Shown piece by piece: positions 46,986-58,709 of a stretch of 64,000 bases of DNA. The position numbers were made by a program, and so were the translations under genes. Position 1 is the first letter of the stretch, and every line of letters starts with the position of its first letter. The notes beneath the pieces are model-generated. The model was not told the origin of the DNA, made no database searches, and saw only the letters and a program-made list of their open reading frames with translations. Origin of the DNA: Trichopria drosophilae (Eukaryota; Arthropoda; Insecta; Hymenoptera; Diapriidae); the NCBI GenBank assembly GCA_030407085.1, contig CM059585.1, positions 1,683,001-1,747,000 on the forward strand. The letters are read 5' to 3'.

Positions 46986-47830
46986 CAGTTTATATGAAAA
47001 TTCAAGAATTTTGTTTCAAAAAAACTTTATATTAAACTTTCTATTACTCTAATCTCTACATATAATTGATGTTAAAATTGGTAAATCAAATTTCAAAATA
47101 TTTATGCTATTCATGTATTTTATGTCCATAAATAATTAATACGGCGATTCATAATTCAAAAGTCAATGGAATTAAAAACGTGTACTGTTTAATTCGTTAC
47201 TCATGCAGGTTATAAATATTTAATCGGTTTTAAAGAGGAGGACAAATATATCCTAAAGTGATATCAGAAATTTGGCCTAATTTTTCGAAACTGCCATTCT
47301 GTTAATTGTGTCATAATCTGCACATGATGTTTACTTATTTTATTGATTTGCAATCTGTCTTTCAGCTTGAATCATTGATTAGTATTATTTAATGGTATTA
47401 CACATCATTGTTTACAGGTTTTTATAATATTGATATAAAATGTTGTCCTCCTAACGGTTTGTTGTAATGCATTGATTTTTTTAACTAATAATAAACACTT
47501 TTATATCTCAGTTATTTTATTTTGATGGTTTTACATTCATATACAATTTTGGAGATTATACTTTCTACTCCATTCAGAAAAAAATGAAAATACTTTCACA
47601 AAACTAGTTAGTATCTCTTTGTTCGTTATTCTTCTCTTCTAAAGTAGATCAAAAGGTAACTTCATTTTTCTTAAGATATCAACCTGTTTAGAATTTTTAA
47701 AAATTCAATTTTTTTGCTTAAAAGCTCTCCAAGGGTTTTAAGAATAAGATACACTATTGTCATAAAGTTATCATGAGAATTGACCTAGTTTTCTTTAAAA
47801 CTATTGTTTTTTCGACACGGCAACAAACAC

Positions 47831-47905
47831 AACTCGCTCAATTATGTTGGTAGTGCAATCGACCACCAATAGAAAGGTCCCAGGTTCAACTCTCAGCTCA
47901 TCGAA
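47831..47905 (+). repeat. tRNA-derived pseudogene or SINE head
   Basis: CTCGCTCAATT...TTGGTAGTGCA resembles a D arm with a 3-nt insertion. A B-box-like GGTTCAACTC lies at 47883-47892. A small hairpin and a T-run at 47926-47934 follow, giving a possible polymerase III stop. The T stem has two mismatches, so it is not a functional tRNA. Confidence 0.45.
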
Positions 47906-49977
47906 TCTTTCGATTGTGGTCCTCATTTTTTTTTCGAAAAATTTTAATCTATCCTTACCATAATTTTACCATCATAAAATTGTTCTAGTAAAATTTACAT
48001 TATTTCTGATAGAGCAGACGAGTTTCTGTCATCAGACAAAATTTGCTAGAAAAATTAAAAGTATGCATAAAGAAAAAACATTTGCTTTTCAAAAATTTGA
48101 ATAAACAAGATTAGAGAATGACTCAGGAAAGTTATCTTGTATGTTTAATTTTTTATAAACATTTTTAGAGCTTATTTTAGTCAATAATATGAGTGTTACT
48201 TCAACTGTGCTTAGTTTTTGCGAAAAGTGTTATTAAAAAATCTTTCTTGAGCTTTGTAAAGTAAAAAATGTTTTTTCCAGAGTAAAAATTGGTAAATAAA
48301 TTCTTTTCTGAGTGTACAATGACCATAGACCTACAGTTTATAAACATAAGATTTTCTGTATATCCCTTTTTTCAAAAACTGTCAACATTTGAAGAAAAAC
48401 TGTTATTATTGACAAAAATATGCACTAAAATGTTTATAACAAAATAGTAAAGTATATAGCATAATTTTCATTTCTATTTCTTGTACAGAAATCTTGAAAG
48501 TATTAATGTAAACGCTTAACGAGAAGGTCCAGGCACAAAATCAGTTGTAGGAAATAGTCGTTCCAAAATTACAAAAAAAATTATTTCTTTAGTCATTTTT
48601 TATGAGGAATTCACTAGTACCACAATAAAAAATGTAATAATTTTTGTTTACCAATCAATTTTAGAGCGAAAACAAATTTGTCCTTTAAAAAAAATGCTAT
48701 CAGGATTTCTAAATTAACTTAAAAATTCAAAATTAAGGTAAACAAAAAAAATCATTTTAAATCAATAGACTCATAAAAAACGTTCTAACAAAATCTATCA
48801 AGATCTGACGATAGAAACATTTTTCCTGTTAATTATAAAAATTAAAGATCACTTTAGATTTAGCCATAATCAAGATCCAGTTCGATTTTACTAGATCACG
48901 TTTGATCTTAATGTTATTTTGCGCAAATTATACTATAGTTAAAATCGTATATTACAGTCACAAAAAAACACAATTGTTGCTGTCAGCAAAACATGTTTTG
49001 AAACTCATTTTTTAAAAATTGAAAAGCAACGAAGCAATAAAAATACTAAAAATGTAATAAAAATGAACAGTAAAATAAAGCTGTCATAAATACATTCCGG
49101 TACAATGTTGAACCACTTCAAAAAAGAATTTTTCACTATCTGAAATTGATCAGTAATATCGTCTGCAAATTCGTATTTTATTACAACGAGAAACTATGTA
49201 AGATCTTTATGCGCACAATTTCAAGCGGAATCGAATCAAAATTAAACAGGAAATTACTCCGAAGAACGTCGAAAATAAGCTTATTTTGTTGCAGTTTATT
49301 CAGTCATTTAAGCAAATAAAATAAATTATTAATGTTGAAACTAGTCTAGTGCTGCGAATATAAAACATTCGTAAATAAGAATGAACTTCTTATCTTGAAA
49401 TTCTATGATTTGCTTCACGTTTGACGAAGTTACTTTAATAGTAATTTAATTTTCACGACTGTAATTTTATTTAAATAAGAACGAAATAGGATTTCATTAT
49501 AGAGATGCAATAGTGATCAATAACGCGATTATGCGCACACAACGATCGTAATCGACTATACAATTAAAGCAATTGTTCGCATTCTTAATTAAACATTAAG
49601 ATTGTCCTGATAGTATTCATCGATGATCTCATACTTCTTTGCTTCTTTTAATTTATTGACTTTGTCAAACATTAATCCATGTTTTGAAAAATCTCATGAA
49701 TGAAACAAAAGCTCCGTATTTTTACAAAAAAAGTTTAAACCATTTAAAAAAAAAATAACTTAAAATATATAAAAAAATCGAAAATGTTTCTCGATTAACT
49801 GAAACTATACTGAAAAATAATAATTATAGAAAAAATTACAAATTGCATTTTGTTTTTGAAAAACAACGAACAAAATCGAAAAACACAAAAAATAGTTAGT
49901 ATTTAACATTTTGCGAAGAATAACTAAAATGCTAATAGCGATTTTGAATAATACCCTGAAAATGTTTAGCATACAGA

Positions 49978-49990
49978 CGATAGATGGCGT
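49978..49990 (+). promoter_or_regulatory. CTCF-like motif (TAGATGGCG)
   Basis: ACGATAGATGGCGT shares the TAGATGGCG core with the site at 7196-7209. It is isolated in AT-rich DNA. The same word also fits YY1/Pho-type GATGGC motifs. Confidence 0.3.
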
Positions 49991-50939
49991 TTTTTATTTC
50001 ATTTTTTCTCAATAGGTGTTGATTGCTATTTGCGGTATAATAACAACCACTAGTTTATTGTGATCTTTTTAAGATTTTCTTCTTTTGTTTTTGTACATTG
50101 CCCGAAAGATATCTGACAACAGTTCGGAAATAAATATCGACATTTATATTATTTGTAAATACAAATTTCGAGACTTTTAAATAGGTTAATAAAGAAATGT
50201 ATTTTTGGGAAGATTACGCGTTATCCGAAAAATGAAATAATCGACGTTTTGTGCAATAAAAACTAAGAAGATTTGAAAATTTGACCACAATTGTTCCAGA
50301 GTTGTAGATTAATTTAGTTTTTATGACCAATTTAAACAAATCCCGGCTCTTAGAAAGCGTCGGAATAAGGTCAGTAATAGCGAATTTCGTATCGTATATT
50401 CCAACGTTTTCATTTAATCTTGCAACCTCAGGGATATACAGGTAAGTCCGTTACCATCCGGTTTTCTTCCGTGCAATTTCGGTATGCACTGCTATATTAT
50501 TCATCTGGTTGGAAATGATTCAAAACTACGTGATTTGCTAAATGCAGCAAATTCGTGTATAATAAATTGTAAAATGGCACACTTTTCGAAATAGTTGTAG
50601 CCGCGTCAATTTGATAATTTTATGCCACTTCTGAAAAGAAAGTTTTTTTCGACATTTTGATCGTTAACCAATATATGAAATAGGTTATGTGTAATAACCT
50701 TTCCTTAAAATAATTGTTTATGACAAAAGTCGTCAGCAAATCCCAAATGCTCTTATATTTACGAACTGTAACTTGAAATTGATTACTAACATTAAAATTG
50801 AAGCTTCTATTTGCAGAACTCAACTAGTCACTCTGGTAACAATGAATTTTCACTGCCTTGGCTACAATGAGATTTTTGAGAATGGAAAAGTGAGTTTGAA
50901 AATCATACGTAACTCATGATAGTGAGTACTGACGTTTTG

Positions 50940-51670
50940 AACTCAGTTATTGACCGACAGCCGGCCCGGTGTGTTAGCGGCACAGAGTCGAGTGTCCACC
51001 GCGTGGTGGCGCATGCCTGGTATATAGCATACGCTCTCTCGCAAGTGTTGAAACAATCGTTCCATGCGTGAAATTTGTTGATGTTATTGGTAATTTTGCT
51101 TTTACATAAATAATAAATACAACAGTTTTCTACTATAGCCATTCTCGTACAGAGAATTTGAACTATTATAGTTTTGGAGCGCACCAAACGAGGAGGTACT
51201 ATTCCAGTTACGATGCAGGCATATAAGGGATGAATTACGAGATCTCAAAAATTCCTCAGCTTGGCCGTTTCTCGTAAGACGATATTTGGTGCGAGATTTC
51301 CGTACGGTCACGTGGACAAAATTGAAACTCGAAAATCTCGTTACCGTCATCCTTAACTAGCTCGATTTCGCGACCGAGGAATTGATCCCATCGCTGGGTA
51401 CATCACTGGGCTTAATATCGTTAGTCGAACGTACTTGGACTCGGTAATCTTGAGATCGTACGCCCTCGACAAAATGACGGGATAATTTAATCCTGCCACC
51501 TTCATCGCCGACCCGACTAGATTTTCAATTAAATTCTATGGCCATTTTAGTCGCACGTACATGCTATAGTAATGCGGCATATAATGGACGCCGATAGCGC
51601 GCAAAAAGAAACGCGAAAGTCCCAAATGTGTATCATTCATTTTGTCAGTGGCTCGCGTATATGACGGAGA
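50940..51670. other. GC-elevated block, possible regulatory element
   Basis: Raised G+C and CpG over about 0.7 kb. It contains bipartite motif copy 4 and the palindrome-like GGATAATTTAATCC (51480-51493), with TAATCC and TTATCC half-sites. Overlapping minus-strand frames (94 codons from 51187, 82 from 51350) have no domain or signal. I favour noncoding regulatory DNA. Confidence 0.35.
51003..51050 (+). promoter_or_regulatory. Bipartite TCTCGCAAG motif, copy 4
   Basis: The core is GCTCTCTCGCAAGTGTTG at 51033-51050. Upstream GTGGTGGCGCATG (51003-51015) is the GC partner, ending 25 bp before TCTCGC. The partner resembles a CTCF-type GGTGGCGC. Confidence 0.5.
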
Positions 51671-51674
51671 AAAT

Positions 51675-52420
51675 TGAATTTCTTGTTTATAATTGCGTTT
51701 AGACATTTTGCACATTTACATATTCATGAAAAGACTTTGCCAGGAATTACGAATACTTGTGCGCGTGAGGTATGAAGATTCCATGGCATAGAAATGAATT
51801 TTCGTTCATGCGCTTTCTATTTGTACTGATTTTTTTAATTTGTCGTAGAACACGGCTGTACTAGTAAAAAAATCTAATCAAATCTGTTTTGAAAATATAA
51901 TTAATCATTTTCCTACATAACTTAATCATAATTAATATCGTTATACAAGAGAATATGTGATTTCTTTATGAAACACAAATTTTAACAATGTTTAAAAAGA
52001 TAATACGATCGCCTATGGACAGAAAAAATATGTTTATTTGTTGTATTGTAAGCCTTCGTCATGAAATGTTGGGCCATTTCTCCCATATTTACTAATTTAG
52101 AAATACGTAGCATTTTACAGAAGGAATTAGTTATAAATTTCGCCGCTAGATAGTAGCGGTACCTGCAAGTGATGTAAGTGTTTCCATACATTTATGGCAA
52201 ACTTTCTTAACTTAAGTATTTAAATCAATTCTTACTTTCCTTATTGAAGTTAAGTAAATTGGGCGAGTTATTTCTTTAGGAGTTCATTCAGAAATTTTAT
52301 TTCATAATAAGCGAAAAATCTTTTAAGACTGTCATTTTTGCCATATATTTAATATATAAAAAAAACTTGATTTACCGGTTATTTTTGGGATTTAAATGAA
52401 CATAATTTCAGTTTCTTGTA
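51675..52420. other. AT-rich noncoding stretch
   Basis: Nothing recognised. A 69-codon minus frame at 52191 lacks any supporting feature. Confidence 0.5.
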
Positions 52421-52427
52421 ATTTTTA

Positions 52428-53244
52428 TAATTCAATATTTTAACCTTGAAATACCTTACCGATTCAATTCAAACCTCTTTAGATCGTTCAACTAATATCT
52501 AAACTTAAAAATCACACGTAGGCACAATTTATATTCAACGAGGTGAATTCAAAATGGCGAACGGAATTCGGAAAATTTTCAGAAGCCAGTATTCCGTCGT
52601 CTTTCACATTTATCATTTTGATCGATCGGAAATAAAGAATTAAAGTTTCAGATCAATATAGACAATAAGAGTAAAACAAAATGGCGGCTAAAAATACGAA
52701 GATATCGAAAAAATAAAAGATTTTTTGTAGTTTTTTAACATTTTTGGCAGAAAGGGGCATAGAAATAAAAAATCGACATAGTGGCGAACCGACGTTTTGT
52801 ACATATTATGTTAAAAAGAAAGTGAAAAAATTCGAAAAATCTACTATTTCTGCGATACTATCGTATATTTTACCACCATTTTGAATGAGGTTATATTTTG
52901 TTCCAATAATAATGTCATTCTTTGATTTCTGTATAACTTTCTGTCAAAAGATATGAAAAAACTACAATAAAATCTTGTAATTTTACGATATTTTCGTATT
53001 TTTAGCCGCCATTTTGTTTTACTATTACTGTCTTCATTTGATCATACTATATAGATCTAAAACGTTCAGTATATATTCCCGGTGGAATGAAAACAATAAA
53101 TGTGAAAAACCACGAAATACTGAGTTTTGAATTTTTGCCGACTTCGGTCCACCATTTTAAATTCACCTCAATGAATATAAATTTTTGTAATAGTCTGATT
53201 TCAGTTGAATCGGTAAGCTATATCAGGGTCAAAATATTGAATTA
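52428..53244. mobile_element. ~817-bp giant palindrome of the AAAATGGCGG family
   Basis: The whole segment folds on itself around about 52.84 kb. TAATTCAATATTTT at 52428 pairs with AAAATATTGAATTA at 53231-53244. TTACCGATTCAA (52459) pairs with its inverse near 53205. The segment 52671-52707 (AGTAAAACAAAATGGCGGCT onward) is repeated inverted near 52986-53022 with one mismatch. The TTTTGTAGTTTTTT and CAGAAAG blocks continue the pairing towards the centre. Arms are about 380 bp. A 79-codon plus frame in the right arm is a shadow. Confidence 0.7.
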
Positions 53245-53249
53245 CGAAC

Positions 53250-53980
53250 AGAAATCGCCGAAAAAAAATCTGCATTTTTTAAAATTAAAACCTAAAACCT
53301 TATTAAAACCAAAAAGTAACCTATAAAATAGAGTTTTTTTTAATTTTAAACATCCCCAATCGAAAGAGCACTCTCAATAATTTCCGAATATACAGTGGCA
53401 GATATTTATTCTTCTAATAGTATGCGGGAAAACACTTCCGCACGGAGAACAATAAGGGAAATCCTCAACTCCGTATTTTCCCCACTAGAAATTTTATTTT
53501 GTTTTCATCACGTACTGCGTCGTTGAATCGAATACTTTAACAAAATGCAATTTTGACGTTAAAGAGTTAATACAAAACTTGACTGTACTACTAATTTGTT
53601 ATATTATCAAAATTTGTTAGAAAGAAACTTCAAATGTCATAACAAAAAATGATGGAAAAAGGAATTAAGATTTATTATAGGAAAATATAAATTACTAATT
53701 ACATCCCCAAATTACTAATGAAATAGTAATATTTAAATAAAAAGTCTTTTACTGAGCATAAATTTCAATTTTATTTTATTTTACAAAGCGTATGAGCAAT
53801 ATCTTTTTAATTACTTACAAATTTGAAAATTTGTGTTGCATGGGTATATATAATTAATATACTTTACTTAGTAATGTAATGGAAAATGTAATTTAACTAT
53901 TAAATTTTGAATAAAATGTTGCTGAAAAATGTACCAATGGATAATAAAAAAATCAAAATACAAAATTTTCGTATTGATAG
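53250..53980. other. AT-rich noncoding stretch
   Basis: Nothing recognised between the giant palindrome and the second pogo-like MITE. Confidence 0.5.
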
Positions 53981-53985
53981 AGGTA

Positions 53986-54220
53986 CAGTAGAATCCCGGT
54001 ATAATTTCATCTCGCTATATTTACGTCCCGTTATATTTACCTGTCACCGCTCTCTTTTTCCCCCACCTTGCTGACTGTGGCCTCAGGCCTGTTGTGACGT
54101 CACGAATATTATGCGATTTTGGAGAGTGGGAGAAGCGGCGCTCTCGTTCTTTTGATAAATATAACGAGGCAGGAGGGGAGAGAGAGTAACCGATCGGGCA
54201 AATTTACCCGGACTCTACTG
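53986..54220 (-). mobile_element. pogo/Tigger-like MITE, copy 2
   Basis: Ends are CAGTAGAATCCCGGTATAA and, on the other strand, CAGTAGAGTCCGGGTAAAT. TA precedes the left end (53984-53985); the right target is altered (CTAT). The interior is the inverse of the element at 22003-22218, including GGCCTGTTGTGACGTCACG and GGAGAGTGGGAGAAG. It is 235 bp and noncoding. Confidence 0.75.
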
Positions 54221-54299
54221 CTATTATATGGCCACAATTTCAAAATTTGTTAATAATTGTTCTGTTGGCAGGCATTAAACATTTCATATCACAAATTCC

Positions 54300-54491
54300 A
54301 GACAACAAAATAAAAAAGAGTTCAGAATGATTTCGAAATGTGCTCTAAAAGAAGTCAGATGTCCGACTTTCTGAACATGGTGTCTTTATGATCTTTACGA
54401 ACTCATGTTCAGATAACCTTCAAAAAGTAGGTCACCTAACTTCTCTTTAGAGCACATATCGAAATCATAATGAACTGCTATTTTGCTGTCT
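54300..54491. mobile_element. 192-bp foldback element
   Basis: AGACAACAAAATA at the left and the complement AGACAGCAAAATAG at the right are followed in both arms by GAGTTCAGAATGATTTCG- and ATGTGCTCTAAA-type blocks. Arms are about 75 bp with a short loop near 54.39 kb. Noncoding. Confidence 0.7.
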
Positions 54492-54499
54492 CAGCTTTT

Positions 54500-55550
54500 G
54501 CAATCTTACACGTTGAGAATCCACAATTTCAAATTAATTTTCGACACAAAATCGACAAATTTATTTATTAAGAAATAGTAACAAATGTTTATAATATCAT
54601 TTAAACTTACTCAGATATTACTTTATTTGTCCTCTAAATGAATAGATTATAAATAAAACAGTAATTTCACGCTGCATAACGTGATACAATTAATTAAAGA
54701 GCATAACGTGTCTAGACCGAAGAATATTTAAACCGAAAGGTGGATAAGGGAGTTTCATGTAATTGATCTATTTTTATTCAAATAAAAAAGAGATAAATAT
54801 TTTTAAAATTACAGAAATAAAAAAAAATAAAATCAGAATTTTAAAATGAGCAGATAACATCAAATACGAAAATTTCTGAAGTTAATTCGTTCACTTTTAT
54901 AAATAGTACGATGAATTAAGTTAATAACACCTTTCAAAATAAATTATTACTATTTAGTAGAATATTAGTACAAAATTTAAATTTCAATTATTAACATAAA
55001 TGATTAAATAAGTAAATATACATTTAACTTACAGACGTTGAAATTGTAGTTACTATTTTAAGAAATTAAATTGAGCGGCTTTTATAATCAGTATAACCTT
55101 CGTCTATGCAAACAATTTTACTACTTTACCAAAGGTTACACTAACGTTAGTTTACTAATAGACAGTTGTTAACTAAATAAAAAAAATATATTATTAAAAG
55201 AGATATATATTAAGTTAACATTTGTTTATGTCTTTATTATTAATTTGGTTAATTAAAAAATATAACTTCATGTTATTAAAAGCAGTTTAAATAATATTAG
55301 AGTATACTTCACATATTTATTTAGTAATTTGTAATTAAAAGAATTACACTACGATTAAATAATGCATTTAATCAACATATATACGTTGCCGATATTTTAA
55401 TACTGAAAATGAAAAGTGAAAACAAATTAATTACAATTTCCTTTTATTGTATTTTAATACTAAAAAGTACTGACAAATTTAATGTTACATTTCTCTAGTT
55501 TCGTCAGCATTTTCAATTAAAACATACAGTCCAGAAAGATTTTATAGTAA
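54500..55550. other. AT-rich noncoding stretch
   Basis: Very AT-rich, with no frame of interest and no repeat recognised. Confidence 0.6.
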
Positions 55551-55555
55551 ATTCA

Positions 55556-55779
55556 TATTTTAAAGCTATTTTACTTATTTTTTATGAATGTAGGACAAAT
55601 ATGAGCGAAATCAGTTCAGACATGAACGAGAAATCGCAAGAATAAATTACGTAGGTAACAACGGGAACTGTTTTAGCACACTACAAACTTATTCTTGCGA
55701 ATTATCGCTAGTGTCTGAACCGATCTCGTTGAAATTTTTCACATATTCATAAAAAATACGTCGAATAGCTTTAAAATAG
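55556..55779. mobile_element. Foldback element, family B copy 2
   Basis: Arms 55556-55645 and 55689-55779 are inverted copies (TATTTTAAAGCTATT, TTTTTTATGAAT, CAGTTCAGAC and TCGCAAGAATAA blocks) around a ~43-bp loop. The right arm and 3' flank share ATAGCTTTAAAATAGATCTG with the element at 31.16-31.40 kb. Confidence 0.65.
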
Positions 55780-55789
55780 ATCTGTACTA

Positions 55790-58630
55790 CAAAATATGTA
55801 TAGTTTCCGTTTTATTTTCATATATTAAGTTAGGAAGTGACCTTATAGCCCGAGACACTTTAGATCTGCCTTGAAGCGTTAAAAAGAACAACTGTGATTT
55901 ATGTAGATGTAACTGTTGTAAAATATCTACTAATCACGAATAAAAGTACAGATATTTTATATTTCCTTAAGTAAACTAAATCTCTTATTTGCGACTAATA
56001 AAATAAACATTTAGATTTTTTTTTCGTCTGCAGTACTCGATGTATTCCTGCATAATTCATGTCATGTATTTTGTACAATCTCCTTTAATTATTAGCGACA
56101 AATCTTATGTACGTACATTTCAGAAGTACTACTTAGTACATAATTTATCTGAATATTTTGGAATAATGTGCAAATTATACTGAATCTTCGTCATATTCAA
56201 TGCGCACCTCATGGAACGAATGCATTTATGGAAATTTCAGCAATTTAATCTCGTGCATTTCGCAAGAGATTAAATTTAAGGGACAACGCAGTTAGTTCTG
56301 CACATAAGACATTCCTCGTTGAAAGTTAATTTACGTAAGTTACTACAATATGCGCTATATCGTAAAACACTCTGGAGTAAAGAAAATGATCCAAACGTCA
56401 TCGCAATTTATTATACGAGTATCGATCTAAACAACGATTTAAAATCGATATGGATTACTTTTAATGAGAAAAACAAATTTAGATTTTTTTTAAACTGATC
56501 TTATTTTAAAGTCGGATTTTTCAACGACGTTATCTACATTATTTAATTTACTTCTCATTTTTGCATATCAAGTTTAAACAATCTGCATTTCTTTTAAAAT
56601 GTCCATAATTTTGTTTTTAGAAATCTATTCTCTGTGCATTGACACTGCGATATTATGAAAATTCATTCATCAATTAGCTGTTTCACTCGGGAAAATTTAG
56701 TAACTTTCTATTTCTATTAGAAGATTAATATGAAAAAGTAAATTTCAATGAATACAGCTTCCCAATGTTAAAATATCTTTCAATAATTGACTACACAGAC
56801 AGGAAAAGGTTGAACATTTTTAAAATATCTCGTGCTCATATACAATATCATATATTTTAAATATACAAGTTATCTTCATGACATTAATTTATAATGAACA
56901 ACATTTCTAAAACTTGCAAAATGTGTTCAGTATTAAACCTAAAATTTGTAAAAATCAAACCAAGTTTTTTTATTTCAAACTCGCGTACATAAATGTAGCT
57001 GACAACCGTTAATTTCGTTTAAGCAAGTCCAGAATTTTAATTGTTATTAATGTTAATTCGTGTGCGCGACCCCGAATTCAGGTGCAAATTATGTGCAGGT
57101 GTTCTATAGATATGTTGCATGGCGGATGAGGGTCATAACCCACAATGATAAAATAGCGAGTTACATGATTATCCTATGGACAAATGAAATTGTTAGTCTA
57201 ACGAAAAATTAACAAAAATTAAATATGACAATCTCAACTTTTCCTCGTGTAGTCCTCCCTCCGTAATTGATGTCCGGTCGGGGCCGAATTTCCCTCATGC
57301 CCCCATAATTGCGTGTATACCGTTCCCGCTCCTATTTCCCTTCTCCATGTATGAAATAGCTCATGGAACATACATACGTGCGCATGTGCGAGCGTGCCTT
57401 TCTACGGTGCACCTGGACAACCATTACGGATGGAATTAGGAAGAAAACAATTATGGAGGGCACAGTTTCAGCGAAAGGACTGTATATTAATTAAAAACAA
57501 AGACAAAAAGAGGGGTTTTAAAATGTTTTTCCAATTTGATGCCGAAATGTTGATCCTGAGAAGACCTAATCAAATTTTAAAAAATGGTGTAGTATAATGT
57601 TCCATTTTTAGGTAAGTTTATATAAATAATCACTTTTAATTACACCGATTTACTGCTTCCTTTTTAATTTGAAAGCTGAAAAGACTATGTCTTTTTAAAT
57701 GTCTATACTTCACTTTGACGAAATGAAAACTAACGTTACTACAACTGTATTATCGCATTTTCGTATTGTTCCTTTATTTGTTATAACTGTAACAATTTTG
57801 CAATATTTTCCATCTTAGAGACTTTTCTGATTAACGTTTTAAACGTAAATTTATTGTCGTGTCGTATGAACTTTTTTTGAATTCGTATTCTTATTGACAT
57901 ATGAATTCATTTTCGTTTACTGGTGGTGTTGACTTAAACGCAGTTCGGGATATGGTGAGGCTGTTGATGGCATATGACTATATTGTTAAAAATTTAACAA
58001 AATTTCAGTAACGGTAAGCGTTAAAAAATGCTTCGGTTACATGTGTCGTACAATTTTGTTACAATTTTGGATATAAGGGGAGTACAATTTTTGTTTGTTT
58101 TATTATGTACGTGTAATAAAGTATGGTTCTTTATTAGTAAAAACTTAAATCTTTTGTGTTTTCTAACATTTATTATGGTTTATGCACTACTGAAGTTTGA
58201 CTGTGGAATCCTTTATGACCGAATTAAGATTCAACTTCTACAACGGGAATCACGGGCGCCTCTTAAGTAGCTGGCGGTGCTACTGCAACTAGCGGCAACC
58301 GAGCAAACTTACTTCGCATTGACTCGAAAGTTCGTATTTAGATTTCTGTTACAAGTTACATAATTTTCCAATACTGTTGCATAATTTGTCTGTCTGTTAC
58401 AAGGTTTGGTAAAATTTTGTTACTCCGATAACATAAAGGTATCAGAATTTTCCGCACATTTCTAACAGTATAGAAATGATAGAGATGGAGCTACAGATTC
58501 ACAAATGCAAACAAAACTTCGATAATCGATTATCGTACATCTATTTTTATACAAGCTAACAATTTCTTGATGCAGTTACTTGTCCCACGTGCCAAGGGAA
58601 TTGAAATTGCAATATTCACAAAAAAAGGTT
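55790..58630. other. AT-rich noncoding stretch with a mildly GC-rich patch at 57.05-57.42 kb
   Basis: No gene could be supported. Frames at 57394 (67 codons) and 58028 (80 codons, hydrophobic) lack domain or splice evidence. The patch at 57.05-57.42 kb has raised G+C with ACATACGTGCGCATGTGCG and could be conserved regulatory DNA. A hairpin at 56.24 kb is listed separately. Confidence 0.45.
56242..56276. ncRNA. Near-perfect hairpin
   Basis: AATTTAATCTCGTGC pairs with GCAAGAGATTAAATT around a 5-nt loop (ATTTC), with a single G-A mismatch. That is 14 base pairs in 35 nt. It is too short for a canonical miRNA precursor. A processing signal, a terminator-like stem or the relic of a tiny foldback are the options. 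Confidence 0.3.
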
Positions 58631-58641
58631 AGGATAGTAGA

Positions 58642-58705
58642 GGTTTTATTGGCTCAACTGGTAGTTGAGCTTACTTCGTCCAGACCTAAGGTTTGGGTCA
58701 TGACT
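58642..58705 (+). repeat. tRNA-like SINE remnant
   Basis: A strong A-box/D-arm TGGCTCAACTGGTAGTTGAGC starts at 58650. It is followed by TACTTCGTCCAGACCTAAGG (58672-58691) and a degenerate B box, GGTTTGGGTC (58690-58699). The middle block recurs near 10.15 kb on the minus strand beside an A-run, so this is probably a dispersed retroposon family. Confidence 0.45.
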
Positions 58706-58709
58706 TAAG

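Larger units (their letters stand above)
46990..50900. other. AT-rich noncoding stretch
   Basis: No gene was recognised across nearly 4 kb. The tRNA-like sequence at 47.83 kb and the CTCF-like site at 49.98 kb are listed separately. Confidence 0.6.

Noticed and set aside
58028..58270. 80-codon hydrophobic frame as a chemoreceptor or membrane protein exon
   Set aside because: Hydrophobicity follows from T-rich DNA. No receptor motif and no splice signals fit.
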